64,000 bases of DNA from Phycisphaera sp. (GCA_028285385.1 JANQPR010000154.1:51628-115627); one strand, 5' to 3'. Counted from the stretch's first letter, positions 46,995-56,162 are shown. Notes: a model not told the origin generated them from the sequence alone. A program made the numbers and translations.

Positions 46995-48643
46995 GCAAGA
47001 CGATATTCGCCTTCGCGATCGCGCTGCTCCTCGGGGCGGTGATTGAGGTGGCCCACGCCGCCAGGCCGAACGAGGTGAAGCTTGTGCCGGACGACCTCGA
47101 CGCCACGTTCAACGTGGAGTTCGAGTTGTTCCTCCCGCCGTCGATTGAAGAGGGTGAGCCGGTGCGGGGCGTCATCGTGGCGAGCCGGTACCAGGCCGGC
47201 AGCGAGGTCTACACGCACGCCGGCTACCGCGACTTGGCCGACCGGCTGGGTTTCGCCGTCCTCCGCCACGCGCTCTACCGCGACCGCGGCGGACGGCCCC
47301 GGCTGATATCTGACGATCAAGCCGCGCGGCTGTTGTCCGACGGGTTGCGGCGACTGGCGGAACGGACCGACCGACCCGAGCTCGCCGACGCGCCGCTGGT
47401 CTTGACCGGCCTAAGCGCCTCAGGGCATCAAGCCGTAGTGCTAGCAAACCATCTGGCCGACCGGACCCTGGCCATCGTCGGCTACCACACCCGCGGCGTG
47501 ATGAGTTACGACGACGCCAGTTTCGACATCCCGGGGCTGTTTCTGATCGGAGGACGCGACAGCTTCTACTCGCCGCTGGTCAGTCACTTGCACATCGTCC
47601 ACACGCGACGGCGCGGAGCGCGGTTGTGTGGCGCCGTCTATCAGCCGTTGGTGCCGCACCAGAAGCTTGGGTCGGACGAGGTGGTCCTGGCGTGGTTGGA
47701 TGAAGTCATCCGGCTGCGTCTGCCGGACAAACCGGTTGAACTCGGGCGAAAACCTTCGTTACGCCGCATCGACCCGGACGCGGGGTGGCTCTGCACGGTG
47801 ATTTACGATCCCCAGACGGAGATCCGCACCTTCGCTGACCCAGCTACGAAGGTGGTGCCGGCGTCAGCGTTCAAAGGAGACGCCGCCGAGGCGTACTGGA
47901 TGCCCAGCGAAGCGGTGGCGATGCTGTGGCAGGCCGAGTCCGGCGGTGGGGATGAACAACCGAAACTTGGTCCCGAGGATCTCGGATCGTTGCAGCGACC
48001 GGCTGAGGTGAGGCCGGCCCCGACAGCATTCAGCCTTGATGGTCTCGCTGAAGATTGGGCTGAAGTTGAGCCCTTGCCGGCTCCCTATAGCGGGCTCGAC
48101 CACGGCTCGCTCCGCGTGGGGTGGCGCGACGACGGGCTTTACGGTTTGGTCGTCGTGCCGGATCAGCACGAGCCCGAACGTTCGGCCACACCACCGCCGT
48201 TCGTATTCGAGCTGTTCCTCGACGGCGCCCTGTCAAGGGCACGGTCCCGCGACGCGCCCGCACACGCACTCTTGACGGCAGCCGGCCGAAGCAAACCCCG
48301 AGGCGAAGGGGCGCGGCAGATCGTCTTTGCGCCCGACAGCGTCGGCCGCGACGGAGCGCCGCGGGTGCGCGAAATCCGCCTCTACCGCGGAGGGGGCGAC
48401 GGCGAGGGCATTCAAGCCGTTTACGGTCGTGGCGATGACGGGTTTCGCCTGGAGTTCTTCGTGCCTGCGGACCGGGTGGGCCCGGGCACCCTGGAGCACG
48501 ATCGGGTGATCGGCTTCAACTACGCATTGACCACGGACGGGCGCGACGCCGAGTATTTCTTCGAAAGCAACCGCAACAGCGCCCACGCGATCCCCGCCCT
48601 GTGGGGCGCGATCCGGTTGATCGGTGAGCCGAGGTCCCCGTGA
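46991..48643 (+). CDS. Secreted alpha/beta hydrolase-like protein with C-terminal carbohydrate-binding-like domain
   Basis: 550 residues from ATG at 46991, coupled to the beta-helix gene. Signal peptide MSKTIFAFAIALLLGAV ends near EVAHAAR. Residues 30-260 look like an alpha/beta hydrolase: VRGVIVASRYQ, LVLTGLSASGHQAVVLA with a probable nucleophile Ser142, and IPGLFLIGGRDSFY. The nucleophile elbow GLSAS departs from the strict GxSxG. Residues 345-545 resemble a CBM9/DOMON-type domain (FSLDGLAEDWAEVEPLP, LRVGWRDDGLYGLVVV, FVFELFLDGA). Possibly an esterase on acylated or sulfated polysaccharide. Function inferred only from fold. Confidence 0.7.
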   Translation: MSKTIFAFAIALLLGAVIEVAHAARPNEVKLVPDDLDATFNVEFELFLPPSIEEGEPVRGVIVASRYQAGSEVYTHAGYRDLADRLGFAVLRHALYRDRGGRPRLISDDQAARLLSDGLRRLAERTDRPELADAPLVLTGLSASGHQAVVLANHLADRTLAIVGYHTRGVMSYDDASFDIPGLFLIGGRDSFYSPLVSHLHIVHTRRRGARLCGAVYQPLVPHQKLGSDEVVLAWLDEVIRLRLPDKPVELGRKPSLRRIDPDAGWLCTVIYDPQTEIRTFADPATKVVPASAFKGDAAEAYWMPSEAVAMLWQAESGGGDEQPKLGPEDLGSLQRPAEVRPAPTAFSLDGLAEDWAEVEPLPAPYSGLDHGSLRVGWRDDGLYGLVVVPDQHEPERSATPPPFVFELFLDGALSRARSRDAPAHALLTAAGRSKPRGEGARQIVFAPDSVGRDGAPRVREIRLYRGGGDGEGIQAVYGRGDDGFRLEFFVPADRVGPGTLEHDRVIGFNYALTTDGRDAEYFFESNRNSAHAIPALWGAIRLIGEPRSP

Positions 48644-48749
48644 ACCGGTGCGCTCAGACTTTGATCGTCCTCTGAACGTCACTGCTCGATCGATCCGGGA
48701 CCGGTCGCTGGTTGGCCGCAGGGAGACCGGACTCCGCGAGGCACACGCG

Positions 48750-50072
48750 ATGATCCCCACGTTGGAACAGCTTCACGGGTTGATCCTCGACGCGATCGGC
48801 GTCCTGGATTCGATGGGCCGAGATATCGATGGGTTAGAGGAAGGCTTGGCGAGCGTCCCGCCGAGCTACGACGCGTACCTCGCCTTTGCGGAATCATTGA
48901 AGGAGCGGCCGTTTCGAGCGGGGTGGGAGTTCGTCGAGCCGTTTGCGTGGGACGAGGTATTCGTTGAGATGGAGTTGGACGACAGCGTTGCCGTTCAGGC
49001 CGTTGACGACCAAGAAGCCGCGCGGCGCATCGTCGCCGGGTTTCACGGGTCCGTGGCCGGGTGCCAACTCGGTAAGTGTCTGGAGATCCACCCGACGCTC
49101 GCGGAGCTGCGCGACGCGATGGCGCCGCTGGGACAGTGGCCGCTCGACGACTACGTCACGGCCGAAGCGTTGGAGAACCTCGGCCGGCGTCACCAAACCG
49201 GATGGACACGCGGGCAGAGCGGCCCGGCCTGGGTCGACGACGACCAGAACTACACCGTGCTCGGGATGCTGGTGCTGGAAGAGTTCGGGCCCGACTTCAC
49301 GCACGCGCAGCTGCGCCGATTGTGGGAACTCAACCTGCCGACCTGCACGACCTGGGGCCCAGAGCGGCGTGGGCTGGCAACGTGGTCGGTTGCGGCGGCC
49401 TGCCGCCCGACGGACGAGCACCACCCCTTGCACGACTTGCTCGTCTACGGAGACCTGTGGTGCGGCGCCCAGATCCGGGCCGACGCCTACGGCTACGCTT
49501 GCCCGGGCAGTCCTGCGCTGGCGGCAGAACTGGCCTACCGCGACGCCACGCTCAACCACTTCGGCACGGGCGCCTACGCCACGGCCTGGACCGCGGCGGC
49601 TATCGCACTCGCCTATGTCATCGACGACCCCGTCGAGCTCTTCCGCCAGGCCAACCGCTACACACCGCAACGCTCCCGCTTCGGCAAAGCCATGGCGCAG
49701 GCGCTCGGCATCGTCGAGCGGGCCCCGGATTGGCTCACGGCCTACGAAGACATCCACCGCGCGTTCGGGAACTTTGGGCACTGCCGCGTCTTGCAGGAGT
49801 CCGCCACCCTCATCAACACCGCGAGGTTCGCCGAATCCGTCGGCCACGGGGTCTGCCTGCAAGTGATGCAGGGCAACGACACGGACAGCTACGGCGCCAC
49901 CTCCGGGGCGATCCTCGGGGTCTTCTTCGGCCCGGGTCACCTTGAACCGCGTTGGCTGGCCCCGTTCGACGGCCGTATCGAGATCGGCTTGGCGCACTTT
50001 TACGAGACCCGGATCGAAGCGATCGCCGAACGCCTGAGCCGGCTCCCTCGATTAACGAACAAGCGTGGCTGA
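48750..50072 (+). CDS. ADP-ribosylglycohydrolase-family protein
   Basis: 440 residues from ATG at 48750 (MIPTLEQLHGL). Motifs GFHGSVAGCQLGK, WVDDDQNY and GNDTDSYGATSGAILG correspond to the GD.LG, metal-binding DD and DTD regions of the family, which binds two magnesium ions. Such proteins normally remove ADP-ribose, but many copies in planctomycete sugar clusters probably hydrolyse other N- or O-glycosidic bonds. The first motif lacks the usual Asp (GSVAG for GDALG), a difference worth noting. It lies in the catabolic operon before the MFS transporter. Substrate unknown. Confidence 0.82.
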   Translation: MIPTLEQLHGLILDAIGVLDSMGRDIDGLEEGLASVPPSYDAYLAFAESLKERPFRAGWEFVEPFAWDEVFVEMELDDSVAVQAVDDQEAARRIVAGFHGSVAGCQLGKCLEIHPTLAELRDAMAPLGQWPLDDYVTAEALENLGRRHQTGWTRGQSGPAWVDDDQNYTVLGMLVLEEFGPDFTHAQLRRLWELNLPTCTTWGPERRGLATWSVAAACRPTDEHHPLHDLLVYGDLWCGAQIRADAYGYACPGSPALAAELAYRDATLNHFGTGAYATAWTAAAIALAYVIDDPVELFRQANRYTPQRSRFGKAMAQALGIVERAPDWLTAYEDIHRAFGNFGHCRVLQESATLINTARFAESVGHGVCLQVMQGNDTDSYGATSGAILGVFFGPGHLEPRWLAPFDGRIEIGLAHFYETRIEAIAERLSRLPRLTNKRG

Positions 50073-50159
50073 TCCGTGCGGCCGCCGCGCCGGGAGCCTG
50101 GCATTCGGCATGTGTCCTCTTCCCAAGCTCCGCGTCAACGAGTACCGAACGGGGGCAGC

Positions 50160-51338
50160 ATGAGCGGTCGCTCCACCTGGGACGCTTCGGTGCGCGGGAC
50201 GGTTCTCGGCAACATGTTCCTCGCGGGCCTGATCGGTGCCGGGCTGGTCGGGCCGAACCGCCCCCGGATTGAAGAAGCGTTCGGGCTGAGCCACACAACG
50301 TTTGGCGTTGGCGTGGCGGTGTCGCAACTGCTCTCGTCCGCGTTGGTGCTGTGTCTGACGGATCGGCTCTGCCGGCTCGGGTCGTTCACGCTGCTGTCGC
50401 TCGCCACCGCGATCCAGATCGTGGGTTTCTTGCTGGTGTCGGCGGCGGGCGGTGTCGTCACGCTGGCGGCGGGCTGGGCTTTGATCAGCGGCGGCGCCAC
50501 AATCACGTCCGTGACGAACAAAGTGGCGATCGCGGTGTGGGCGGACAACCCCCAGCGTGGCGTGAACCTGTTGCACGCGGTGAACGGCGCCGGAAAAGTG
50601 GCGGGGCCGGTGGTCGCCGCGGCCTGCCTGGCGGTGCTTTCCTGGCGGGCGAGCTTTGTTGCCGTGGGCGTGATGTGCTTGGCCATGATGGCGGCGTTCC
50701 TCTGCGTGCGCCGGGCAGGCGACGCGTTCGACCACGCCGAGCCCGCGTCCGGACACCCCTTGGCATCGGGCTGGGGCGAGCCCCGGCTGTGGTGGGGAGT
50801 GGCCGGGCTCGCGCTGATCGCCGGCGGCGAGATGGCGTTCGCCACGCTCGCGCCTCTGTTCTTCCAGGAGACCCGAGGCCTTTCGGCTTCAAAGGCCAGC
50901 TTCGTGCTCTCGGTTCATCTGTTCGGGTTGGTGGCAGGCAGGTGGGTGACCACGTGGTTCGGCAGCACCGCCCGGCCTGGCGTCGTCGTCGGTGCGTGCA
51001 TGGCCTGTGGCCTCGCGGTGCTGCCCGCCACGCTGGTGAGTTCACCGTTCGTTTACCTCCCCAGCGTGTTCCTGCTGGGCGGGATCTTCTCCGCCGTCTG
51101 GCCAACGTTCTTCGCGCAGACCGCGCTCTTGCTGCGGGGGAGTCGCAGCCGGTTCGCGATGGCCGCGGGCTTCGGGAACGTGCTGGGCTGGACCACGTGT
51201 ATCACGCTGAGCAGTCTCGTCGCCGACCGGTCGTTACTCTTCTCCGTCTGGTTCGGCCCGATGGTGCTCTGGCTGTTCGGGCTGTTGTACTGGGCGTTCG
51301 ATCGGGTTCAGGCATCGCCGCACGCGAATGAGGCTTGA
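50160..51338 (+). CDS. Major facilitator superfamily transporter
   Basis: 392 residues from ATG at 50160, with GGGGG seven bases upstream. About twelve hydrophobic segments, among them SFTLLSLATAIQIVGFLLVS and WWGVAGLALIAGGEMAFATL. The motif-A-like loop CLTDRLCRLGSF follows helix 2. Sugar porter-like, probably importing the monomer or disaccharide handled by this operon, but the direction cannot be told. Last gene of the plus-strand catabolic operon. Confidence 0.88.
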   Translation: MSGRSTWDASVRGTVLGNMFLAGLIGAGLVGPNRPRIEEAFGLSHTTFGVGVAVSQLLSSALVLCLTDRLCRLGSFTLLSLATAIQIVGFLLVSAAGGVVTLAAGWALISGGATITSVTNKVAIAVWADNPQRGVNLLHAVNGAGKVAGPVVAAACLAVLSWRASFVAVGVMCLAMMAAFLCVRRAGDAFDHAEPASGHPLASGWGEPRLWWGVAGLALIAGGEMAFATLAPLFFQETRGLSASKASFVLSVHLFGLVAGRWVTTWFGSTARPGVVVGACMACGLAVLPATLVSSPFVYLPSVFLLGGIFSAVWPTFFAQTALLLRGSRSRFAMAAGFGNVLGWTTCITLSSLVADRSLLFSVWFGPMVLWLFGLLYWAFDRVQASPHANEA

Positions 51339-51406
51339 GTGGGTCTCCTAGCGACGATCTGTTCAATATTGTCGGCGGTCGGATCAATCCGTCCTGCAGC
51401 CATAAC

Positions 51407-51436
51407 TCGATCACAGCATTACCCGATGAGATCGCG
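51407..51436. repeat. Dispersed intergenic repeat R2, copy 2
   Basis: Ends in ACCCGATGAGATCGCG, identical to 29286-29301, with similar preceding bases. Confidence 0.6.
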
Positions 51437-51634
51437 CTAACGAGCCAAGCTGATGAAGCTTGTCAAGATCGCATTCACCGGTCGAGAATGCGACAGCGTT
51501 CTTTGGTAAGTGAGGATGTGTTTCGCAAGCGCCGCCGATTTCATGTCGCACGGCGGCAAGAGTCTTTCAGCAGTCCGCGGAGTTCAGATCGACAGCGAAA
51601 ATTGGCTTCAGATTGTTTCTGCAAAATCACCAGC

Positions 51635-51651
51635 TGGCTACAGAGACTGGT
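51635..51651. repeat. Dispersed intergenic repeat R1, copy 2
   Basis: TGGCTACAGAGACTGGT, identical to 12734-12750. Confidence 0.65.
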
Positions 51652-51704
51652 CGCCATAGTCTGTAGAACACTCGGCTTTTTTCAGTAACCGTCGCGCCCC
51701 GGGG

Positions 51705-53636
51705 TCAGTTGACCTGCTCCGCGGGCACGGCGTGCCAGATCGGCACGCGGCGGCGGGCCGTCTCGAGACGCAACCCCGTCTGCTCGGCGACCCGGTCTAA
51801 CACCGCGCCGATCACGGCCGGGCGGTCGCCCTCGGGGATCGCCTGCAGCCGGCTCGATCGGTACCAACTCCACGACAGCTTTTGGTCTAGGCCGGCAACC
51901 GCGGTCGCGTCAATCCGCACGCCCAGACGTGAGCCGAGCGCCGCAAGGAACTCGTCGCCCTCGCCGCTGCCGCCGCCGGACTCGTCGTCGTTCTCCGGTT
52001 CGATCGCCGACACCTGCACGCGGTCGCGCTCCGGGCGCAGCTCTCCCGACGCGAGCACGACGTCCCGCTCGACGTGCCGCCGCTCGAACGCCACGGCCAA
52101 CCCCGCCTCGGCGGCGATCGACGCCATCGCGTCGAGCTTTTGCTCGGTCGGCGCGTCGTTGCGGATCACCCAGTCGCCCGGCAGCACCGGCGCATCCAGC
52201 AGCACCGCGTCGCCGTCGATCTCGTACCGCTTGAGCCCCAGCCAGCCGAGCACGTGCCGCAGCGTGTCTGCCCCGCCGAAGCTCATCCCGCCCTTCTCGA
52301 CCGAGCCATCCGGCTGCGCATGGAACACAAACCGGTCCGGCGGCTCGGCGATGTGTCGCGCCTGGTCGGCGTGCTCGATGCGGTAGTACAGGCGGCGCTC
52401 CGGGATGAACGGCGACGCGACACGCTTGAGAATCTCGCCCTCGTCCAGACGGTACACGACGTCGAACGCCTCTCGCCACGCCGTCGTTCGGACCGCGTCT
52501 TCGCCGACGCCGAGGTGCCGCCGCAGCTTCGCCTCGGCGTCTCCGCCGCCGGGGTGGAACTCCTCGACCAGCACGCCGTCGCGGTCGACGAGCAGCGTCG
52601 TCGGCCACGCGTCGATGCCGTAGAACGCCGTGGTCGCGCCGCGTCCGGTTCGGCCGTCGATGCCCGGGACCTCGGTCTGCCCGCCGCCGTCGAGCGCGAC
52701 GAGGAACGGCAAATCCCGACCCGCCCAGTGCTTCTCCCGGGCCCGCGCGAGCTTCTCATCCATCACTTCGATTGACTCGACCGAGTCGTCGTGCACGGCG
52801 ATGATCACCAGCCCGTCGTCGGCGTACTTCTCGTGCCACTCCATCAGCGTCGGCATCCCGGCGACGCACGGTCCGCACCAGTAGCCCCAGAAGTCGAGCA
52901 GCACGACCTTGCCGCGCAGCTCTTCGAGCGTCACGGTCCCGCCGTTCTTCCAGCCCTTGATCTGCCGCAACTCGGGCGCGGGTTGGCCGTAGAGGTACAT
53001 CAGCCGGTGCGCGGGCAGGTCGAGGTCGAAGTGCTGGGTCGGCTCGCCGGGCGCGATGTCCAGTTGGGTCGTCTTGCCGTAGATGTTGGTGCCGTACGAC
53101 ACCAGCCGGTACCGCCCCGGCGGGAGGAACATCTCGACGTGGCCGTCGTTCGAGTCGGCTGACATCGGCCGCAACTTGTCCAGGTACGCGTAGGTGTTCG
53201 TCCAGGTGATCGGTTTGCCGAGTTCCTCGAGCGCCTCGCTGGTGATGTGTCCGGTCACCCGGCAGGCGGGCTCGAGCGTGACGTCGCGGTGCCCCGTCGC
53301 CGCGTCCGAGGTTAGCTCGGCCATCGCCATCCGCCGACCGGCCTCATCCCAGACCACCAGCGGCACGGCGCTCTGCCCGTAGCGAAACAGGGCCTCGGCC
53401 GAGACCGACGCCCGGCCGTCCGCGTCGGTGCGCAGCGTCTCGTCACCGTCCAACGGCTTGTAGACCGGCGGGTCCGACCAGTCCACAAACGTCGTGACGA
53501 CCGCACCCGCGACCGGCCGCCCCTCGGCGTCGACCGCGCGCACCGTGAGCGTCTCCGGGCCCGGCTCGTCTGCCGCCGCCATCGCGGTCGCGACACAACT
53601 CACCAAAGCCAGGCCGGCCAGGGTTCGATACTTCAT
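51705..53636 (-). CDS. Exported TlpA-like thioredoxin-domain protein with extra domains
   Basis: 643 residues, far longer than simple TlpA proteins. Signal peptide MKYRTLAGLALVSCVATAMA. Residues 27-210 contain Ig-like carboxypeptidase-regulatory-type repeats (ETLTVRAVDAEGRPVAGAVV; PPGRYRLVSYG). Residues 215-375 form a thioredoxin fold with the redox motif Cys254-Gly-Pro-Cys257 in DFWGYWCGPCVAGMP. The C-terminal 260 residues have no known family in my recognition. They include a VLASGELR-type stretch and an acidic Ser/Gly linker, and may resemble STN-like modules. Role: thiol-disulfide exchange outside the cytoplasm. Convergent with the MFS gene. It marks the start of non-sugar genes. Confidence 0.85.
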   Translation of the reverse strand: MKYRTLAGLALVSCVATAMAAADEPGPETLTVRAVDAEGRPVAGAVVTTFVDWSDPPVYKPLDGDETLRTDADGRASVSAEALFRYGQSAVPLVVWDEAGRRMAMAELTSDAATGHRDVTLEPACRVTGHITSEALEELGKPITWTNTYAYLDKLRPMSADSNDGHVEMFLPPGRYRLVSYGTNIYGKTTQLDIAPGEPTQHFDLDLPAHRLMYLYGQPAPELRQIKGWKNGGTVTLEELRGKVVLLDFWGYWCGPCVAGMPTLMEWHEKYADDGLVIIAVHDDSVESIEVMDEKLARAREKHWAGRDLPFLVALDGGGQTEVPGIDGRTGRGATTAFYGIDAWPTTLLVDRDGVLVEEFHPGGGDAEAKLRRHLGVGEDAVRTTAWREAFDVVYRLDEGEILKRVASPFIPERRLYYRIEHADQARHIAEPPDRFVFHAQPDGSVEKGGMSFGGADTLRHVLGWLGLKRYEIDGDAVLLDAPVLPGDWVIRNDAPTEQKLDAMASIAAEAGLAVAFERRHVERDVVLASGELRPERDRVQVSAIEPENDDESGGGSGEGDEFLAALGSRLGVRIDATAVAGLDQKLSWSWYRSSRLQAIPEGDRPAVIGAVLDRVAEQTGLRLETARRRVPIWHAVPAEQVN

Positions 53637-53732
53637 GAGGAGCCTCCCGTTGTGTCGGTCCGGTTACCGCCGGTAAGACGCACCCCGAGCGAGAATTTTA
53701 ACCCCTGCCCCCGCCCCGCCTACGATCCAACC

Positions 53733-54368
53733 ATGCCCGGCCCATCCAACCCCCAGCGCATCGTCGTCGGCATCTCCGGTGCTTCGGGTGCGCTCTACGC
53801 GGCGCGGGCGGTGCAGTTGCTCGTCGCCGCGGGGGTCGAGACGCACTTGGTCGTCTCGCCACTGGGCCAAAGGCTGCTCCGCGATGAGCTGGGCATGGAA
53901 GGGCTCGACCTCGCCGCGCTCGCCGGGCGTGAACCCGGGACCGACGCGCCCGCGAGCCTGATCCTGCACCACCACAAGGACGTCGGCGCCACGATCGCGT
54001 CCGGCTCGTTCCGGCACGACGGCATGGTCGTGGTGCCCTGCTCCAGCAACACGCTCTCAGCGGTCGCTACCGGGCAGGCCCAACACCTGATGCACCGCGC
54101 CGCGCACGTCACGCTGAAAGAACGCCGCAAGCTGGTGCTCGTGCACCGCGAGACGCCGTTGTCGCGGGTCGATCTGAAGAACCTGCTCGCCGCCGAGGAA
54201 GCCGGCGCGCTGATCCTGCCCGCCAACCCGGGGTTCTACATGCTGCCTAGGTCGGTGGAAGACCTCGTGGACTTCGTTGTCGGCCGGGTGCTGGATCACC
54301 TCGACGTGGCGCACGATCTGAGCATCCGCTGGCCGGGGCACATGCGACTCGTGCGCGAGGCGCAGTGA
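53733..54368 (+). CDS. ubiX: UbiX-type flavin prenyltransferase
   Basis: 211 residues from ATG at 53733 (MPGPSNPQRIVVGISGASGA). GISGASGALYAARAVQLL binds FMN and phosphate. HDGMVVVPCSSNTLSAVATG and LVLVHRETPLSRVDLKNLL are diagnostic, and NPGFYMLPRSVEDLVDFVVG ends the fold. It joins dimethylallyl phosphate to FMN, making the prenyl-FMN cofactor of UbiD decarboxylases. The next gene is a UbiA-type prenyltransferase, so both probably serve quinone synthesis. In Planctomycetes this may be the futalosine menaquinone route, where the equivalents are named MqnM and MqnP. Confidence 0.93.
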   Translation: MPGPSNPQRIVVGISGASGALYAARAVQLLVAAGVETHLVVSPLGQRLLRDELGMEGLDLAALAGREPGTDAPASLILHHHKDVGATIASGSFRHDGMVVVPCSSNTLSAVATGQAQHLMHRAAHVTLKERRKLVLVHRETPLSRVDLKNLLAAEEAGALILPANPGFYMLPRSVEDLVDFVVGRVLDHLDVAHDLSIRWPGHMRLVREAQ

Positions 54369-54392
54369 TTCCCGCGTCATGCAAACGGTCAG

Positions 54393-55376
54393 ATGAGCTC
54401 AACCCTCGACCCACAACCCTCGCCCCTCGACCCTCCGTCGAGTGTGATTGCGGGTCAGCGTAAGGCCGCGGTGCCGCCGCCGCGCGTCGCGCAGCAACTC
54501 CTCCAACTGGGCCGGGACATCAAGCTCGCGCACACGGTGTTCGCGCTGCCGTTCGCGCTCTTGGCGATGGTGCTCGCCGCCGCGTGGGCGCAGCGCCTGC
54601 CGACGCTTCTCGAACTCGGGTTGATCCTTGCGTGCATGTTGCTGGCCCGGACGTTCGCGATGACCGTGAACCGTCTGGCCGACGCCCGCATCGACGCGGC
54701 GAACCCGCGCACCGCGCGCCGCGCGATCCCCGCCGGCCAGCTCTCGCGCCGCACCGCGGCAACGACGATTATTGCCACCGCGCTCTTGTTCGTCGCCGGC
54801 GCCGCGGGGTTCTGGTGGTTCGCGGGCAACGCCTGGCCGGTGATCCTCTCGCCGGCCGTGCTCGCCCTGGTCGCGGGGTACAGCTTCACCAAACGCATCA
54901 CCGCGCTCTGCCACGTCGTGCTCGGCGTCGCGCTGGCGAGCAGCCCGTTGGCGGCGGCGGTCGCGATCGAGCCGGGCTTCCTCGCCGAGCCGACCGCGTG
55001 GCTGCTCGCCGGCTTCGTCGCCGGCTGGGTCGCGGGGTTCGACGTGATCTACGCCTTGGCCGACACGGACTTCGACCGCGCCGCCGGCCTCCACTCGATG
55101 CCCGCTCGGCTCGGCCCGAACGGGGCACTCTGGGTCAGCCGGTCGCTGCACGCGCTCGCCGCCGGCTTCCTCGTCGCCTGCGTCGCCACCAGCCCGTCGC
55201 TGCACATGCTCACGTGGGTCGCCGTCGCGCTGGTCGTCGCGCTGCTCGCCCTCGAGCACGCGCTCGTGTGGAACTCGTCCACGAACCGCCTCAACCTCGC
55301 GTTCTTCACGGTCAACGGCGTGATCAGCTTGCTGCTCGGCGCAGCGGGCATTGTCGATGCCTGGCCGTCGGCATGA
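54393..55376 (+). CDS. UbiA-family prenyltransferase (4-hydroxybenzoate octaprenyltransferase-like)
   Basis: 327 residues, eight or nine membrane helices. The two Asp-rich Mg-binding motifs are NRLADARIDAANPRTARR (Asn93 onward) and ALADTDFDRAAGLHSMPARL (about 220). Transfers a polyprenyl chain to an aromatic acid in quinone synthesis. Lies 24 bases after ubiX on the same strand. The pattern NRxxDxxxD...RTxxR fits the MqnP/UbiA branch, so menaquinone synthesis via futalosine is likely but not shown, as the other genes are outside the window. The first 30 residues are proline-rich and may be a wrongly long start. Confidence 0.9.
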   Translation: MSSTLDPQPSPLDPPSSVIAGQRKAAVPPPRVAQQLLQLGRDIKLAHTVFALPFALLAMVLAAAWAQRLPTLLELGLILACMLLARTFAMTVNRLADARIDAANPRTARRAIPAGQLSRRTAATTIIATALLFVAGAAGFWWFAGNAWPVILSPAVLALVAGYSFTKRITALCHVVLGVALASSPLAAAVAIEPGFLAEPTAWLLAGFVAGWVAGFDVIYALADTDFDRAAGLHSMPARLGPNGALWVSRSLHALAAGFLVACVATSPSLHMLTWVAVALVVALLALEHALVWNSSTNRLNLAFFTVNGVISLLLGAAGIVDAWPSA

Positions 55377-55388
55377 GGGCAGCAAAGG

Positions 55389-55412
55389 AAAAGCCCCGCG
55401 ACTTCTGCGAGG
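55389..55412 (-). terminator. Intrinsic terminator of the PEP-CTERM gene at 55457
   Basis: Minus strand CCTCGC-loop-GCGGGG (one G.U pair) followed by CTTTTCC. Lies just after the convergent UbiA gene and may serve both sides. Confidence 0.5.
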
Positions 55413-55456
55413 TTCGTCGTCTTCGAGGTGAGGTTCAGTCTCAAACCGGCAGGCGA

Positions 55457-56053
55457 CTAGACGTCGACCCGCCACCGTCGCAGCAGCGCCAAGGCACCCA
55501 TCCCGCCGAGCGTCGCCACCCCGGGTTCGGGGATGGCCTGCACCTCGAACGAATCGAAGCTGAAGCCATTGCCGAGCGTGCTGTTGCTCGGGTTCGCCAC
55601 AAAACCAAGCGAGAACGACGAGATGAACGACGCACCGAAGCTCGGCACCGTCGTCCCGGTCGAGGCGATGAGATCGCTACCGGCCGTTGACATCAACGCC
55701 CCCCGGTCGTCGCCGCCGAAGGAAGACACCGTGACCGCTACCAGTTGCACGGGCACCGAGAACGACACGCTGATCGACTCGAGCCCGGCGTCGCCGTCCA
55801 GCAGCGCGGTCTCGTCGCCCGGCAGCGCCGCGTTGATCCCGAAGCCCGACCCGGTCTGGTTCATGTTGCCCGAAGAACTCTCGACGATCGCGTTGAACGT
55901 GGCCGTGACGCCGTCGACAGTCAAGACCCCGGTGGATTCGTTGTCGAGAGCCGCGAGGGCATCGGTTCCACGCAGGTCGAAAATCGCGCCCCAGCCAGAC
56001 GGCGCAACCACAAAGCCCAAGGCAACCGACACTAGCCAGAACAACTGCTTCAT
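55457..56053 (-). CDS. PEP-CTERM sorting domain protein
   Basis: 198 residues. Signal peptide MKQLFWLVSVALGFVVAP to about residue 22 (GWGAIFD). Beta-rich body with ESISVSFSVPVQLVAVTVSS. The end IPEPGVATLGGMGALALL then RRWRVDV is a PEP-CTERM signal. First of three single PEP-CTERM genes in a row on this strand, each with its own terminator. Surface protein of unknown ligand. Confidence 0.82.
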   Translation of the reverse strand: MKQLFWLVSVALGFVVAPSGWGAIFDLRGTDALAALDNESTGVLTVDGVTATFNAIVESSSGNMNQTGSGFGINAALPGDETALLDGDAGLESISVSFSVPVQLVAVTVSSFGGDDRGALMSTAGSDLIASTGTTVPSFGASFISSFSLGFVANPSNSTLGNGFSFDSFEVQAIPEPGVATLGGMGALALLRRWRVDV

Positions 56054-56129
56054 CTCGTCTTACTCCCACAGTATCGAGTCGGTCGCAGCAGGCGTCTTCG
56101 ACTGCCGAAGCCTACCCGGAAGTGGAGCG

Positions 56130-56159
56130 AGAAAAAAGCCCCATCGGCGAATCGACGGG
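56130..56159 (-). terminator. Intrinsic terminator of the PEP-CTERM gene at 56163
   Basis: Minus strand CCCGTCG-ATTCGC-CGATGGG (one G.U pair) followed by GCTTTTTTCTC, starting directly after the stop codon. Confidence 0.75.
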
Positions 56160-56162
56160 TCT

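Larger units (their letters stand above)
51339..51704. other. Intergenic region with both dispersed repeats, edge of the island
   Basis: 366 bases between the convergent MFS and thioredoxin-like genes. Contains R2 (51407-51436) and R1 (51635-51651), the only place in the window with both. No gene is supported. Confidence 0.5.
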
